Both the position numbers and the translations under genes were made by a program. This document shows positions 6,092 to 12,657 of a stretch of DNA of 12,657 nucleotides, piece by piece (positions within the stretch are counted from its first letter, which is position 1; every line of letters starts with the position of its first letter). The DNA comes from an uncultured Collinsella sp. GTDB lineage: Bacteria; Actinomycetota; Coriobacteriia; Coriobacteriales; Coriobacteriaceae. Location of the stretch: NCBI GenBank assembly GCA_900542965.1, contig UQPY01000057.1, positions 1-12,657 on the forward strand. The letters are read 5' to 3'. The notes under the pieces were generated by a model. That model saw nothing but the letters and a program-made list of their open reading frames with translations, made no database searches and was not told where the DNA came from.

Positions 6092-6125
6092 AGTATACGG
6101 TTGCGGCGCCCCCTCGTGCGCAACC
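6092..6125 (-). promoter_or_regulatory. DedA gene promoter with an inverted repeat in the -35 zone
   Basis: TATACT reads on the minus strand at 6097-6092, 47 bp before the ATG. No good -35 exists at normal spacing. Instead GGTTGCG (6099-6105) and CGCAACC (6119-6125) form a perfect 7-bp inverted repeat around 13 bp where the -35 should be, which could be a regulator site. Confidence 0.4.
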
Positions 6126-6210
6126 CCACAAAAGCATGACTCCATTACCAGCAAGTTTGCATAACTGACACCTGTCGTGCAATGCCGCCAAGATTGTCCT
6201 TCCTAATCCC

Positions 6211-6227
6211 TAGCGAATCGCTATACT
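6211..6227 (+). promoter_or_regulatory. cysE promoter overlapped by a 13-bp perfect palindrome
   Basis: TATACT (6222-6227) is a good -10 located 41 bp before the GTG start. TAGCGA-A-TCGCTA (6211-6223) is a perfect 6+1+6 palindrome overlapping its first two bases. The heptamer GAATCGC recurs as a direct repeat at 6215-6221 and 6233-6239, on either side of the -10. The -35 is poor: TTGTCC at 6194-6199 is 22 bp away. A repressor on this palindrome would block polymerase; its identity is unknown. Confidence 0.5.
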
Positions 6228-6268
6228 TTATTGAATCGCATTGCCATGGCGCTAAGGGAGGGCGGCCG

Positions 6269-6973
6269 GTGAGCTTTATCAATACCATTCGCGAGGACAT
6301 CAAGACCGTCCAGGCGCAGGACCCCGCCGCGCAAAACGGCCTGGTCATTTTCCTTTCGTACCCCGGTCTTCACGCCAAGTGGAATCACGTGCCCGAGCAC
6401 TGGCTCTGGGAGCACGGCCATCGCTCGCTCGCCCGCGTGCTCTCGCAGCTCACCCGTCATATCACCGGCGTCGAGATTCATCCCGCCGCGCAGATCGGCA
6501 AGCACTTCTTTATCGACCATGCCATGGGCGTCGTCATCGGCGAGACCACCATTGTGGGCGACAACTGCGTGCTCTACCAGGGCGTCACGCTCGGCGGTAC
6601 CGGCAACGAGACCGGCAAGCGCCACCCCACCCTAGGCAACAACGTCACCGTGGGCACGGGCGCCAAGGTGCTCGGCAACATCCGCATCGGCAACAACGTC
6701 AAAATCGGCGGCAACTCGGTTGTCGTCAAGGACGTGCCCGACAACTGCACCGTCGTGGGCGTGCCGGGACGCATCATCAAGCGCAACGGCTGCCGCGTGT
6801 TCGAGGAGAGTTTCGACGCCAAGCAGCATCGCGAGTACATGCCCGATGACGCCGCCGAGCAGAGTGCCCTCAACCGCCAAGGCATCACCGAGAACGCCCG
6901 CCGCGTCAAAGAACTCGAGCGAGAGGTGGCCGAGCTCAAAGCCCTCGTCGCAAAGCTCGTGGACGAACGCTAG
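6269..6973 (+). CDS. cysE: Serine O-acetyltransferase
   Basis: A 234-residue cytoplasmic enzyme making O-acetylserine from serine and acetyl-CoA, the first step of cysteine synthesis. The N-terminal helical part is short (about 65 residues, as in EpsC/SrpH-type enzymes). Left-handed beta-helix hexapeptide repeats then run from about 67 to 170. The catalytic region is IHPAAQIG at 70-77, IDHAMGVVIGE at 82-92 (H84 and D83 match the E. coli H158 area) and QGVTLGGTG at 104-112, then KRHP at 117-120. A C-terminal coiled coil (ARRVKELEREVAELKALVAK, 210-229) is an added feature and may aid assembly. The GTG at 6269 was chosen because AAGGGAGGG lies just upstream and homology begins there; the longer frame from 6182 would include the promoter. 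No cysK is adjacent. Confidence 0.95.
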   Translation: MSFINTIREDIKTVQAQDPAAQNGLVIFLSYPGLHAKWNHVPEHWLWEHGHRSLARVLSQLTRHITGVEIHPAAQIGKHFFIDHAMGVVIGETTIVGDNCVLYQGVTLGGTGNETGKRHPTLGNNVTVGTGAKVLGNIRIGNNVKIGGNSVVVKDVPDNCTVVGVPGRIIKRNGCRVFEESFDAKQHREYMPDDAAEQSALNRQGITENARRVKELEREVAELKALVAKLVDER

Positions 6974-7013
6974 GAACGCAAGCGGTACAAAACGACATCG
7001 GCATCAACGCAAG

Positions 7014-7055
7014 AAGGCGCGCCAGGGAATTCATCCCCGGCGCGCCTTTCTTTTT
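7014..7055 (+). terminator. Intrinsic terminator of cysE
   Basis: AAGGCGCGCC (7014-7023) and GGCGCGCCTT (7039-7048) form a perfect 10-bp stem, followed by TCTTTTT. It lies about 40 bp after the cysE stop. Confidence 0.93.
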
Positions 7056-7056
7056 G

Positions 7057-7088
7057 ATGTGACATGCGGAACTGTCCCTTTGTCACAT
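7057..7088. repeat. REP-like inverted repeat at the end of the ABC operon
   Basis: ATGTGACA (7057-7064) and TGTCACAT (7081-7088) are a perfect 8-bp inverted repeat around 16 bp containing GGAACTGTCCC, itself a near palindrome. The minus-strand reading, TGTGACAAAGGGACAGTTCC, resembles the short GTGACA...GGGACAG repeats often scattered in genomes that carry Y1 (RAYT-type) transposases. That link is from general knowledge; no such transposase is in the window. It overlaps the stop codon of the preceding ABC gene by one base. Confidence 0.4.
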
Positions 7089-9094
7089 TAGGCGAACTGG
7101 CTCAAGTAGAGGTCGGCGTAGGCACCCTCGGCAGCCAGCAGCTCCTTATGCGTGCCCTGCTCGATAATGTTGCCGTGATCCATGACCAAGATCAGGTCGG
7201 CATCCACGATCGTCGACAGACGGTGTGCGATCACAAAGCTCGTACGCCCGCGCATAAGCGCGTCCATGGCACGGCCGATGGCAAGCTCGGTGCGCGTATC
7301 CACGCTCGACGTCGCCTCATCCAGAATGAGAATCGCCGGGTTGTTGAGCAACACGCGCGCAATGGTCAGCAACTGGCGCTGGCCCTGACTGATGCTTTCG
7401 GCATCGTTGGCCACGCGCGTGTCGTAGCCCTGCGGCATGGTGCGCACAAAGAAGTCAACCTGGGCGGCGCGCGCAGCCGCAACAATCTCCTCGCGCGTTG
7501 CCTCGGGGCAGCCGTAGGCGATGTTCTCGGCAATCGTGCCGTCGAACAGCCAGGCGTCTTGCAGCACCATGCCAAACTGCTGACGTAGCTCGCCGCGATC
7601 CATGCGGCTCGTATCCACGCCGTCGAGCGTAATACGCCCGCCGTCAATCTCGTAGAAGCGCATGAGCAGGTTGATGAGCGTCGTCTTGCCTGCGCCCGTG
7701 GTTCCCACCACGGCAATCTTCTGGCCCGGCTCGGCGGTAAACGACACGTCGCGCATAAGCGGCTTGTCGGGCGAATAACCAAAACGCACGTGCTCAAAGG
7801 AGACGCGGCCCTCCACGCGACCCGGCAGCTTGGCGGCCTTGTCCGGCAGCGGATCGGCCTCCATCTCGGGCTCATCGAGCAGGTCGAACACGCGCTCTGC
7901 ACTCGCCAGCGCGCTCTGCAGCGAGTTGAAGGTAAACGACAACTGCGTCATGGGCTCGGACGCCTCGTAGATAAACTGGAAGAACGCCTGGAACACGCCG
8001 ACGGTCATGTGACCGGCAACCAGCATGCTGCAGCCCACAAGCGCGATCACGATCTGCGCCAAACGGCCGATAAAGCGCACCGCGGGGCCGACGGCATTGA
8101 TCATGAAGTCGGCCTTGGTACTCACGCGCGCCAGCTCGCCCGAGGCCTCGTGCACCTCAGCGGAGCTCTGGCGCTCGCGGTTAAACGCGCGGATCACCAG
8201 ACGGCCCGAGTAGCCCTCCTCGACCGCACTCGTAATCTTGGACACCCACTCCTGACGCTCGCCCGTCACATCATGCGTGCGACGCGAGACCACTTTGGTC
8301 ACCAGCAGCGACAACGCCATAAAGAACAAAAAGACTAGCGTGAGCGGCACGCTAAACACGAACATCATGATGATGGCACCCGTCACGGTACCGATCGATA
8401 CCAGCAGCTGCAGCAAGCCGCGCTGCATGCTCTCGGACATCTTGTCCAAGTCGTTGGTCGCACGGCTGACGACCTCGCCGGGACGATGCGCGTCAAAATA
8501 GGCAAGCGGCAGACGGTTGAGCTTTTGTGCGATGCGGTTGCGTAGACGCAGGTTGAGGCGTTCGGCCACGCTCGACATCAAAAAGCTCTGGAGCGCGTAG
8601 AACGAGGCAGCGGCCGTCCAAATCATAAAGTAGATGAAGATGGTCCTGCCGCAGTTCTCCCAGGTGATGTTGAAGGTGGTATCGTTGGCAAACGCCACCT
8701 GAATGTGGCCCCACAGCTCATCGATCACACGGGCGCTATATGCCGGCGCAGCGGTGTTAAAGATGGCATAGAACACAATACTCGCGAACACGATATAGAA
8801 GCGCCAATGGTCGCCGGCAGCCTCGCTCCACAGGCGGCGCACCGTCGCCCAGGTGTCGCGGGGTTTCTCGTCCTCGTCCTCGTCGTCCACATCGCGCATG
8901 CGCTCTGCCTCAGCGCGGGCGCGCTCGTCCTCGGCGCGCTCGTTTTCCTCGTAGAGCGCTTGGCGGCGAGCCTCGCGCTCGGCTGCAGCCTTGGCGGCGT
9001 CATCCAGCTCGGGTGCCACGGCAGCCGTTTCCTCGACCAGCCCCGCGGCAACGGCGCCATCACCGCCGCTCTGCTTCTTGAGCTCCTCGGCCAT
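7088..9094 (-). CDS. ABC exporter half-transporter, subunit with the canonical Walker B
   Basis: A 668-residue fusion of a membrane domain and an ATPase domain, type IV (multidrug/lipid) exporter. Residues 1-80 are an unusual charged extension, with an Ala/Glu/Arg helix (about 33-67) and an acidic run (DVDDEDEDE). The six-helix membrane domain covers about 98-395. In the ATPase domain, Walker A is GTTGAGKTT (464-472), Q-loop Q512, signature ISQGQRQ (568-574), Walker B ILILDE (588-593) and H-loop H624. The signature has Gln for the second Gly, so the ATP site it completes is the weaker one. The ATG at 9094 follows GGAGG by 8 nt and sits one base past the upstream stop (TAGcATG), so translation is likely coupled. 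A GTG at 9103 is less well placed. It is the partner of the next gene upstream in the operon; substrate unknown, drugs or lipids likely. Confidence 0.95.
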   Translation of the reverse strand: MAEELKKQSGGDGAVAAGLVEETAAVAPELDDAAKAAAEREARRQALYEENERAEDERARAEAERMRDVDDEDEDEKPRDTWATVRRLWSEAAGDHWRFYIVFASIVFYAIFNTAAPAYSARVIDELWGHIQVAFANDTTFNITWENCGRTIFIYFMIWTAAASFYALQSFLMSSVAERLNLRLRNRIAQKLNRLPLAYFDAHRPGEVVSRATNDLDKMSESMQRGLLQLLVSIGTVTGAIIMMFVFSVPLTLVFLFFMALSLLVTKVVSRRTHDVTGERQEWVSKITSAVEEGYSGRLVIRAFNRERQSSAEVHEASGELARVSTKADFMINAVGPAVRFIGRLAQIVIALVGCSMLVAGHMTVGVFQAFFQFIYEASEPMTQLSFTFNSLQSALASAERVFDLLDEPEMEADPLPDKAAKLPGRVEGRVSFEHVRFGYSPDKPLMRDVSFTAEPGQKIAVVGTTGAGKTTLINLLMRFYEIDGGRITLDGVDTSRMDRGELRQQFGMVLQDAWLFDGTIAENIAYGCPEATREEIVAAARAAQVDFFVRTMPQGYDTRVANDAESISQGQRQLLTIARVLLNNPAILILDEATSSVDTRTELAIGRAMDALMRGRTSFVIAHRLSTIVDADLILVMDHGNIIEQGTHKELLAAEGAYADLYLSQFA

Positions 9095-9095
9095 G

Positions 9096-10832
9096 CTACT
9101 CACCTCCCTTCATTTGCGATTCCGCGATGGCGCGGTACACCTCGCAGGTTTCCATAAGCTCCTCGTGCGTGCCCAAGCCCACAACCTCGCCGTCCTTGAG
9201 CACGACAATCTGGTCGGCGTGCAAAATCGTCGAGATGCGCTGCGCGATGATGAGCACCGCTGCGTCACGTGTCTCATCTTGTAACGCATGGCGCAGGGCG
9301 GCATCAGTCTTAAAGTCCAGGGCCGAAAAACTATCGTCGAAGATATATAGATCGGCCTGCTTCATGAGCGCGCGAGCAATGGCCAGGCGCTGGCGCTGGC
9401 CGCCCGAGAAGTTCGTACCGCCCTGCGCCACCGGGGTATCGAGCCCCTGCGGCTGATCGAGCACAAAGGTGCTCTGGGCAACCTGGAGCGCATGAAGCAT
9501 GTCGGCCTCAGTCGCGTCTTCGTTGCCAAAGCGCAGATTGCTTGCCACGGTGCCCGAGAACAGCCACGCCTTCTGCGGCACATAGGCAATGCGCCCGCGG
9601 ATTTCGTCTTGCGTAAGCTCGCGCAGGTCCACACCATTCAGGCGAATGGAGCCCTTGGTGGCATCGTGGAAGCGCAGCAGAAGCTTTGCCACCGTCGATT
9701 TGCCTGAGCCTGTCGAGCCAACGATCGCAGTCGTCTGACCGCGACGGCAGGCAAAGCTCAGGTCGCACAGGGTGTCCTCGTCGGCATCGTCAAAGCGAAA
9801 CGACATGTGGTCGAACACGGCCACCGCATCGGCTTCGTCTTGGGGCTCGCGCGCCCCGTCATCCAGCGTGCGCTCGCCATCGACGATGCTCGGCTCAATC
9901 TCCAACACCTGCTGCGCACGGTTCAGGCACGCGGCAGCACGCGGAAGCGTCAGCACCACCATCTGGGCCATCATCACAAAGAACAGAATCAGAATTGCAT
10001 ACTCCAGCACCGCCGAGATGCTCGCGATCTGCATGGCGTGGGCGCCCACGCGGTTGCCGCCAACCCACAGCACCGCCACCTCGGCGATGTTCATCAAAAA
10101 GAAGCTGGAGCTGTCGAGGCCCACAAACAGGTGGTTGACTTTGATGGCGTTGGCGGCGTATTCGCTAAACACCTCGTCCAGACGCCGTTCCTCGTGGCGC
10201 TCCTTGTTAAACGCACGGATGACGCGCACGCCCACAATATTCTCGCGCAGCACCACGTTCATGCGGTCGATAAAGCCCTGTAGGCGCATAAAAATCGGCG
10301 CCGCGTTGGCAACCGTAAAGACCGCCGCCACCAGCACAATCGCAACGACTACGCCCAGAAGCGTGCCCATGGCGGGATCGATAAACCAGGCGAAGATGAT
10401 GCCCGCCACAGCCAAAAACGGCACGGGCAGCACCAGCTGAATCGTCTGCAGAATCGCCTGCTGAATCACGTTGATGTCGTTGAGCGAGCGTGTGATCATC
10501 GATCCGGTGCCAAAGCGCTCAAAATCGCTGGCCGCGAGCTCGAGCGATTTGTCGTACACGGCATTGCGGATATCGCAAGCCACGTTGGCGGCCAGGCGCG
10601 CCGAAAGATAGCAGCCCAGCACCGTGCCGCCGCTAGCCATGCTGGTCGCGATAAACATGTATAGGCCGTTGCGTAAAATGTAGTCGACATCGCCCGTGGT
10701 AATACCGGTGTTGACCATGTTCGCCAGCATCGTGGGAACCAACAGCGTACCGACGTTATCCACCAGCAGCACCAGCAGCGTCACTGCGACAAGCCCTCGA
10801 TATGGCTTTAGAAACCTCATTAACAGTCGCAC
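9096..10832 (-). CDS. ABC exporter half-transporter, subunit with degenerate catalytic residues
   Basis: A 578-residue half-transporter with a membrane domain at about 12-300 and an ATPase at about 335-578. Walker A GSTGSGKST (372-380), Q420 and signature FSGGQRQ (475-481) are canonical. Walker B is LYIFDDSFSALD (495-506), with D500 in place of the catalytic Glu, and the H-loop His is Gln (Q531 in IIAQRIST). This is the degenerate-site subunit of heterodimeric exporters such as LmrCD, BmrCD and TM287/288. Its intact signature completes the good ATP site of the downstream subunit. The GTG at 10832 overlaps marR by 13 bp and gives the typical MRLLMRFLKPYRG start. An ATG at 10820, sharing one base with the marR stop (TAATG), is an alternative. 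It is the second gene of the marR operon. Confidence 0.94.
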   Translation of the reverse strand: MRLLMRFLKPYRGLVAVTLLVLLVDNVGTLLVPTMLANMVNTGITTGDVDYILRNGLYMFIATSMASGGTVLGCYLSARLAANVACDIRNAVYDKSLELAASDFERFGTGSMITRSLNDINVIQQAILQTIQLVLPVPFLAVAGIIFAWFIDPAMGTLLGVVVAIVLVAAVFTVANAAPIFMRLQGFIDRMNVVLRENIVGVRVIRAFNKERHEERRLDEVFSEYAANAIKVNHLFVGLDSSSFFLMNIAEVAVLWVGGNRVGAHAMQIASISAVLEYAILILFFVMMAQMVVLTLPRAAACLNRAQQVLEIEPSIVDGERTLDDGAREPQDEADAVAVFDHMSFRFDDADEDTLCDLSFACRRGQTTAIVGSTGSGKSTVAKLLLRFHDATKGSIRLNGVDLRELTQDEIRGRIAYVPQKAWLFSGTVASNLRFGNEDATEADMLHALQVAQSTFVLDQPQGLDTPVAQGGTNFSGGQRQRLAIARALMKQADLYIFDDSFSALDFKTDAALRHALQDETRDAAVLIIAQRISTILHADQIVVLKDGEVVGLGTHEELMETCEVYRAIAESQMKGGE

Positions 10833-11320
10833 GACTCCCCCTCACCTTGATTCTCGGCCTGGCTCTCGGCAGCGATATGCTGCTTAAAGGCATCGCACTC
10901 ATCGCCGAGCACCTGAGAGAATTTGCCGATCAAGCGCATAATCTCGCGCTGCTCACATGGCTCAAGCGCGCCAAAGGCTCGCTGCTCGGCCTTGAGTGCC
11001 GGCAGCGCATAACGCTCGGCAAACCGCATGCCCGCTTCGGTCAAACGCACAACCTTGTTCTTACGGCTGCCCTCGGCAAACTCCAACGTTGCGAAACCCC
11101 GCGCCTTCAAGGTTTTAATGGCCGAGTTGATGGTCTGTTTGCTGTAGAACCATTCGCTTGTCAGACGGCTTACGGCAATACTGCCGCCCGCCGTGCTGGT
11201 ATCGACGAGCATCCAGTAGGCGCAGTCCGAAAGACCGCAGGCGCGCGCGAACTCCGAATAGATACGGTCAAGCCCGTTGAGCATCCGGTCGAAATCGACC
11301 GGGCTAACTGCACTATTCAT
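10820..11320 (-). CDS. MarR-family regulator heading the ABC exporter operon
   Basis: A 166-residue winged-helix regulator, cytoplasmic and normally a homodimer. The DNA-binding part runs about 49-96, with recognition helix YSKQTINSAIKTLKARG (59-75) and a wing around FAEGSRKNK (81-89). Helices at both ends would form the dimer. Cysteines at 28 and 33 and three more near the C-terminus (141, 164, 166) allow a thiol-sensing guess, nothing more. Of two ATGs, 11320 has GGGAG close upstream (2-3 nt) while 11332 has none; the start is uncertain by four codons. It overlaps the following ABC gene by 13 bp, and its promoter carries a long direct repeat, so it probably represses its own operon. Confidence 0.92.
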   Translation of the reverse strand: MNSAVSPVDFDRMLNGLDRIYSEFARACGLSDCAYWMLVDTSTAGGSIAVSRLTSEWFYSKQTINSAIKTLKARGFATLEFAEGSRKNKVVRLTEAGMRFAERYALPALKAEQRAFGALEPCEQREIMRLIGKFSQVLGDECDAFKQHIAAESQAENQGEGESCDC

Positions 11321-11333
11321 CTCTCCCACCATT

Positions 11334-11395
11334 CGATAGTCCGAGTTTTGACCAATTAATATCTCTACATTAGTCCGAGTTTTGACTATCGTCAA
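11334..11395 (-). promoter_or_regulatory. marR operon promoter with twin 16-bp operator repeats
   Basis: TAGTCCGAGTTTTGAC occurs exactly twice, at 11337-11352 and 11371-11386 (34 bp apart). The outer flanks CGATAGTC (11334-11341) and GACTATCG (11384-11391) are also an 8-bp inverted repeat. On the minus strand TTGACG (11395-11390) and TAATGT (11372-11367) with a 17-bp spacer make a plausible promoter. One repeat then fills the spacer and the other lies just past the expected start site, ideal for repression. Binding by the adjacent MarR protein is inferred. Confidence 0.6.
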
Positions 11396-11434
11396 CAAGC
11401 TCGTTGTTTATGGTCGGCCCACATTGCATATCGA

Positions 11435-11471
11435 CAAAAAAGACCGCCGGCGCGGGGGCGGCGCCGGCGGT
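11435..11471 (-). terminator. Terminator of the 96-residue protein gene
   Basis: ACCGCCGGCGC (11443-11453) and GCGCCGGCGGT (11461-11471) form an 11-bp stem. On the minus strand it is followed by CTTTTTTG. It lies 27 bp past the gene's stop codon and separates it from the marR operon. Confidence 0.92.
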
Positions 11472-11497
11472 TGCGAGAGAATATCGAGTGTTGGCTG

Positions 11498-11788
11498 TTA
11501 AGCAGCGACGGCCTCGTAGACCGTAGCGCCCGAGAAGCTGTCGTGCAGGCTCTTGCCGCAGATCCACGGCAGTTCGACGACCTCGCAGACCGTGTTGACC
11601 AGCTCGGAGCAGTCAGTAAAGTGGCCCTTATCGTTGAGGGCCTCGCAATCCTGAACACGCCAATAGCCATCGGTGTGCGTGATGTAGTACTCGTGGTCGT
11701 TAATCGACACGAAAGCGCGCGTCTTGGAACGCAGCAGCTTCAGAAATCCTTCGAAGTCGGTCTCGACGACATCTCCAGCCTGGAACAT
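11498..11788 (-). CDS. Small protein of unknown function (96 residues)
   Basis: I do not recognise the family. The gene is credible: AGGAGGT lies 6 nt before the ATG, codon use matches neighbouring genes, and a strong terminator follows. The protein is acidic, soluble-looking and has no signal peptide or membrane segment. It begins MFQAGDVVETDFEGFLKLLR, then a beta-rich aromatic stretch (HEYYITHTDGYWRVQDC, 32-48) and ends VELPWICGKSLHDSF before an Ala-rich tail. Four Cys lie at 48, 60, 68 and 77, unevenly spaced, so a metal site is not obvious. It is a single-gene unit between the marR-ABC operon and a divergent nitroreductase, with no functional hint from context. Confidence 0.8.
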   Translation of the reverse strand: MFQAGDVVETDFEGFLKLLRSKTRAFVSINDHEYYITHTDGYWRVQDCEALNDKGHFTDCSELVNTVCEVVELPWICGKSLHDSFSGATVYEAVAA

Positions 11789-12082
11789 GATGTTACCTCC
11801 TGGCCCGGCGCCACCATGGCGCGTTGATAAACGTTGGTGCTCCTTTAGTAAAACCTTTATCAGAGGTTATGCGTTCGTCATTTAGGCAAGTGGTAAAAAA
11901 CCGCAGGGTAGACGGGATAAAACGTTTAACCATCCCATTTGTTTGTCACATTCTGAAGGTACTTTTATGCAAACCCACTTTCCCAATTGGAATCCATCCT
12001 TTTGGCCGGGCAATTGACCGTCTATCGTTTGAGCCCGACGGGTATGAACGTGGCATCTGCAACGCCACCGCAAGGAGACACC
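11789..12082. promoter_or_regulatory. Divergent intergenic region with a candidate nitroreductase promoter
   Basis: This 294-bp region lies between the 96-residue protein gene and the nitroreductase gene. On the plus strand TTGTCA (11943-11948) and TATGCA (11966-11971) with a 17-bp spacer are a weak promoter candidate. TGATAAA (11825-11831) and TTTATCA (11856-11862) are a 7-bp inverted repeat upstream of the small gene. No small gene or RNA is evident. Confidence 0.3.
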
Positions 12083-12604
12083 ATGGAGACCATCGAAGCG
12101 CTCATTCACCGCCGCAGCTGCCGCAACTACAGCGATCGTCCCGTCGAGGCCGAAAAGCTTGCGCGTATTATCGAAGCCGGCCAATATGCACCGAGCGGCA
12201 TGGGCCGCCAACCGGTGACGTTTGTCGCCGTCACCGACCCCGCGACCGTCGAGCGTCTCTCACAGCTCAACGCCCAGGTCATGGGCAGCAACAGCGACCC
12301 CTTCTATGGCGCCAAGACCGTTGTGGTGGTGCTGGTTGACCGCAGCGTGCCCACACATCTGGAAGACGGCTCGCTCGCCATGGGCAACCTGCTCAACGCT
12401 GCCTATGCGCTGGGCGTCGATTCGTGCTGGATTCACCGCGCGCATGAGGTTTTCGATTCGCCCGAGGGCCTGGAGCTACTGACCAACTGGGGTCTGCCCG
12501 CCGACGGAAGCCTGCGCGGTGTCGGTAACTGCATTCTGGGCTACGCCGAGGACACGCTACCCGAGGCAAAGCCGCGCCGCGACAACGTGGTGTACGTAAA
12601 GTAA
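12083..12604 (+). CDS. Nitroreductase-family flavoprotein
   Basis: A 173-residue protein of the FMN-dependent nitroreductase fold, at the short end of the family, which usually acts as a dimer using NAD(P)H. HRRSCRNYSDRPV (9-21) is the N-terminal FMN phosphate-binding motif. Then come APSGMGRQPVTFVAV (36-50), the helix NLLNAAYALGVDSCWIHRA (102-120) and GVGNCILGYAED (146-157). The ATG at 12083 has AAGGAG about 5 nt upstream; the in-frame extension to 11987 lacks homology. Such proteins reduce nitroaromatics, quinones or flavins; the natural substrate is unknown. Single gene with its own terminator. Confidence 0.93.
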   Translation: METIEALIHRRSCRNYSDRPVEAEKLARIIEAGQYAPSGMGRQPVTFVAVTDPATVERLSQLNAQVMGSNSDPFYGAKTVVVVLVDRSVPTHLEDGSLAMGNLLNAAYALGVDSCWIHRAHEVFDSPEGLELLTNWGLPADGSLRGVGNCILGYAEDTLPEAKPRRDNVVYVK

Positions 12605-12607
12605 TCA

Positions 12608-12632
12608 AAACCACCCTTAAAAAGGGTGGTTT
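12608..12632. terminator. Probably bidirectional terminator after the nitroreductase gene
   Basis: AAACCACCCTT (12608-12618) and AAGGGTGGTTT (12622-12632) form an 11-bp stem around AAA, starting 3 bp after the stop codon. The A and T runs belong to the stem ends, so it can work in both directions. A convergent gene may lie beyond the right edge. Confidence 0.8.
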
Positions 12633-12657
12633 GCTCTTAGGGTATAACCCACGGGCC

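Overview
The window looks like chromosomal DNA of a high-GC anaerobic actinobacterium of the Coriobacteriia type. Collinsella or a close relative is my best guess, from the G/C-rich third codon positions, the strong AGGAG-type ribosome binding sites and the gut-anaerobe gene content. This is inference, not a database match. The layout is short transcription units, mostly closed by clear intrinsic terminators.

Left part (1-3576). After about 220 bp of non-coding or fragmentary sequence comes a minus-strand gene that joins a complete TadA tRNA adenosine deaminase to a complete glycerate 2-kinase in one frame. It is divergent from a tRNA-Ser(UGA). That tRNA runs tail to tail, 3 bp apart, into a minus-strand TetR-family regulator. 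The regulator is divergent from lemA, which ends in a strong terminator.

Middle (3495-4055) is a 560-bp gene-free stretch. It holds a 201-bp element bounded by near-perfect 20-bp inverted repeats, a minus-strand terminator, and a 125-bp long hairpin ending 16 bp from the ilvE stop codon. These are the least explained sequences in the window.

Centre (4056-7055). Minus-strand ilvE (branched-chain aminotransferase) and a DedA-family membrane protein are divergent from plus-strand cysE (serine acetyltransferase). Several of these promoters overlap short inverted repeats that look like operators.

Right part (7057-12657). A minus-strand operon encodes a MarR-family regulator and two ABC exporter half-transporters with overlapping or nearly abutting frames. 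The two ATPases are complementary: one has degenerate Walker B and H-loop residues, the other a degenerate signature motif. This is the pattern of a heterodimeric multidrug-type exporter with one weak ATP site. The marR promoter carries a 16-bp exact direct repeat. Next come a 96-residue protein of unknown function and a plus-strand nitroreductase-family flavoprotein.

I see no rRNA, CRISPR array, transposase or phage gene. The best candidates for something undescribed are the TadA-glycerate kinase fusion and the pair of structured elements downstream of lemA and ilvE.
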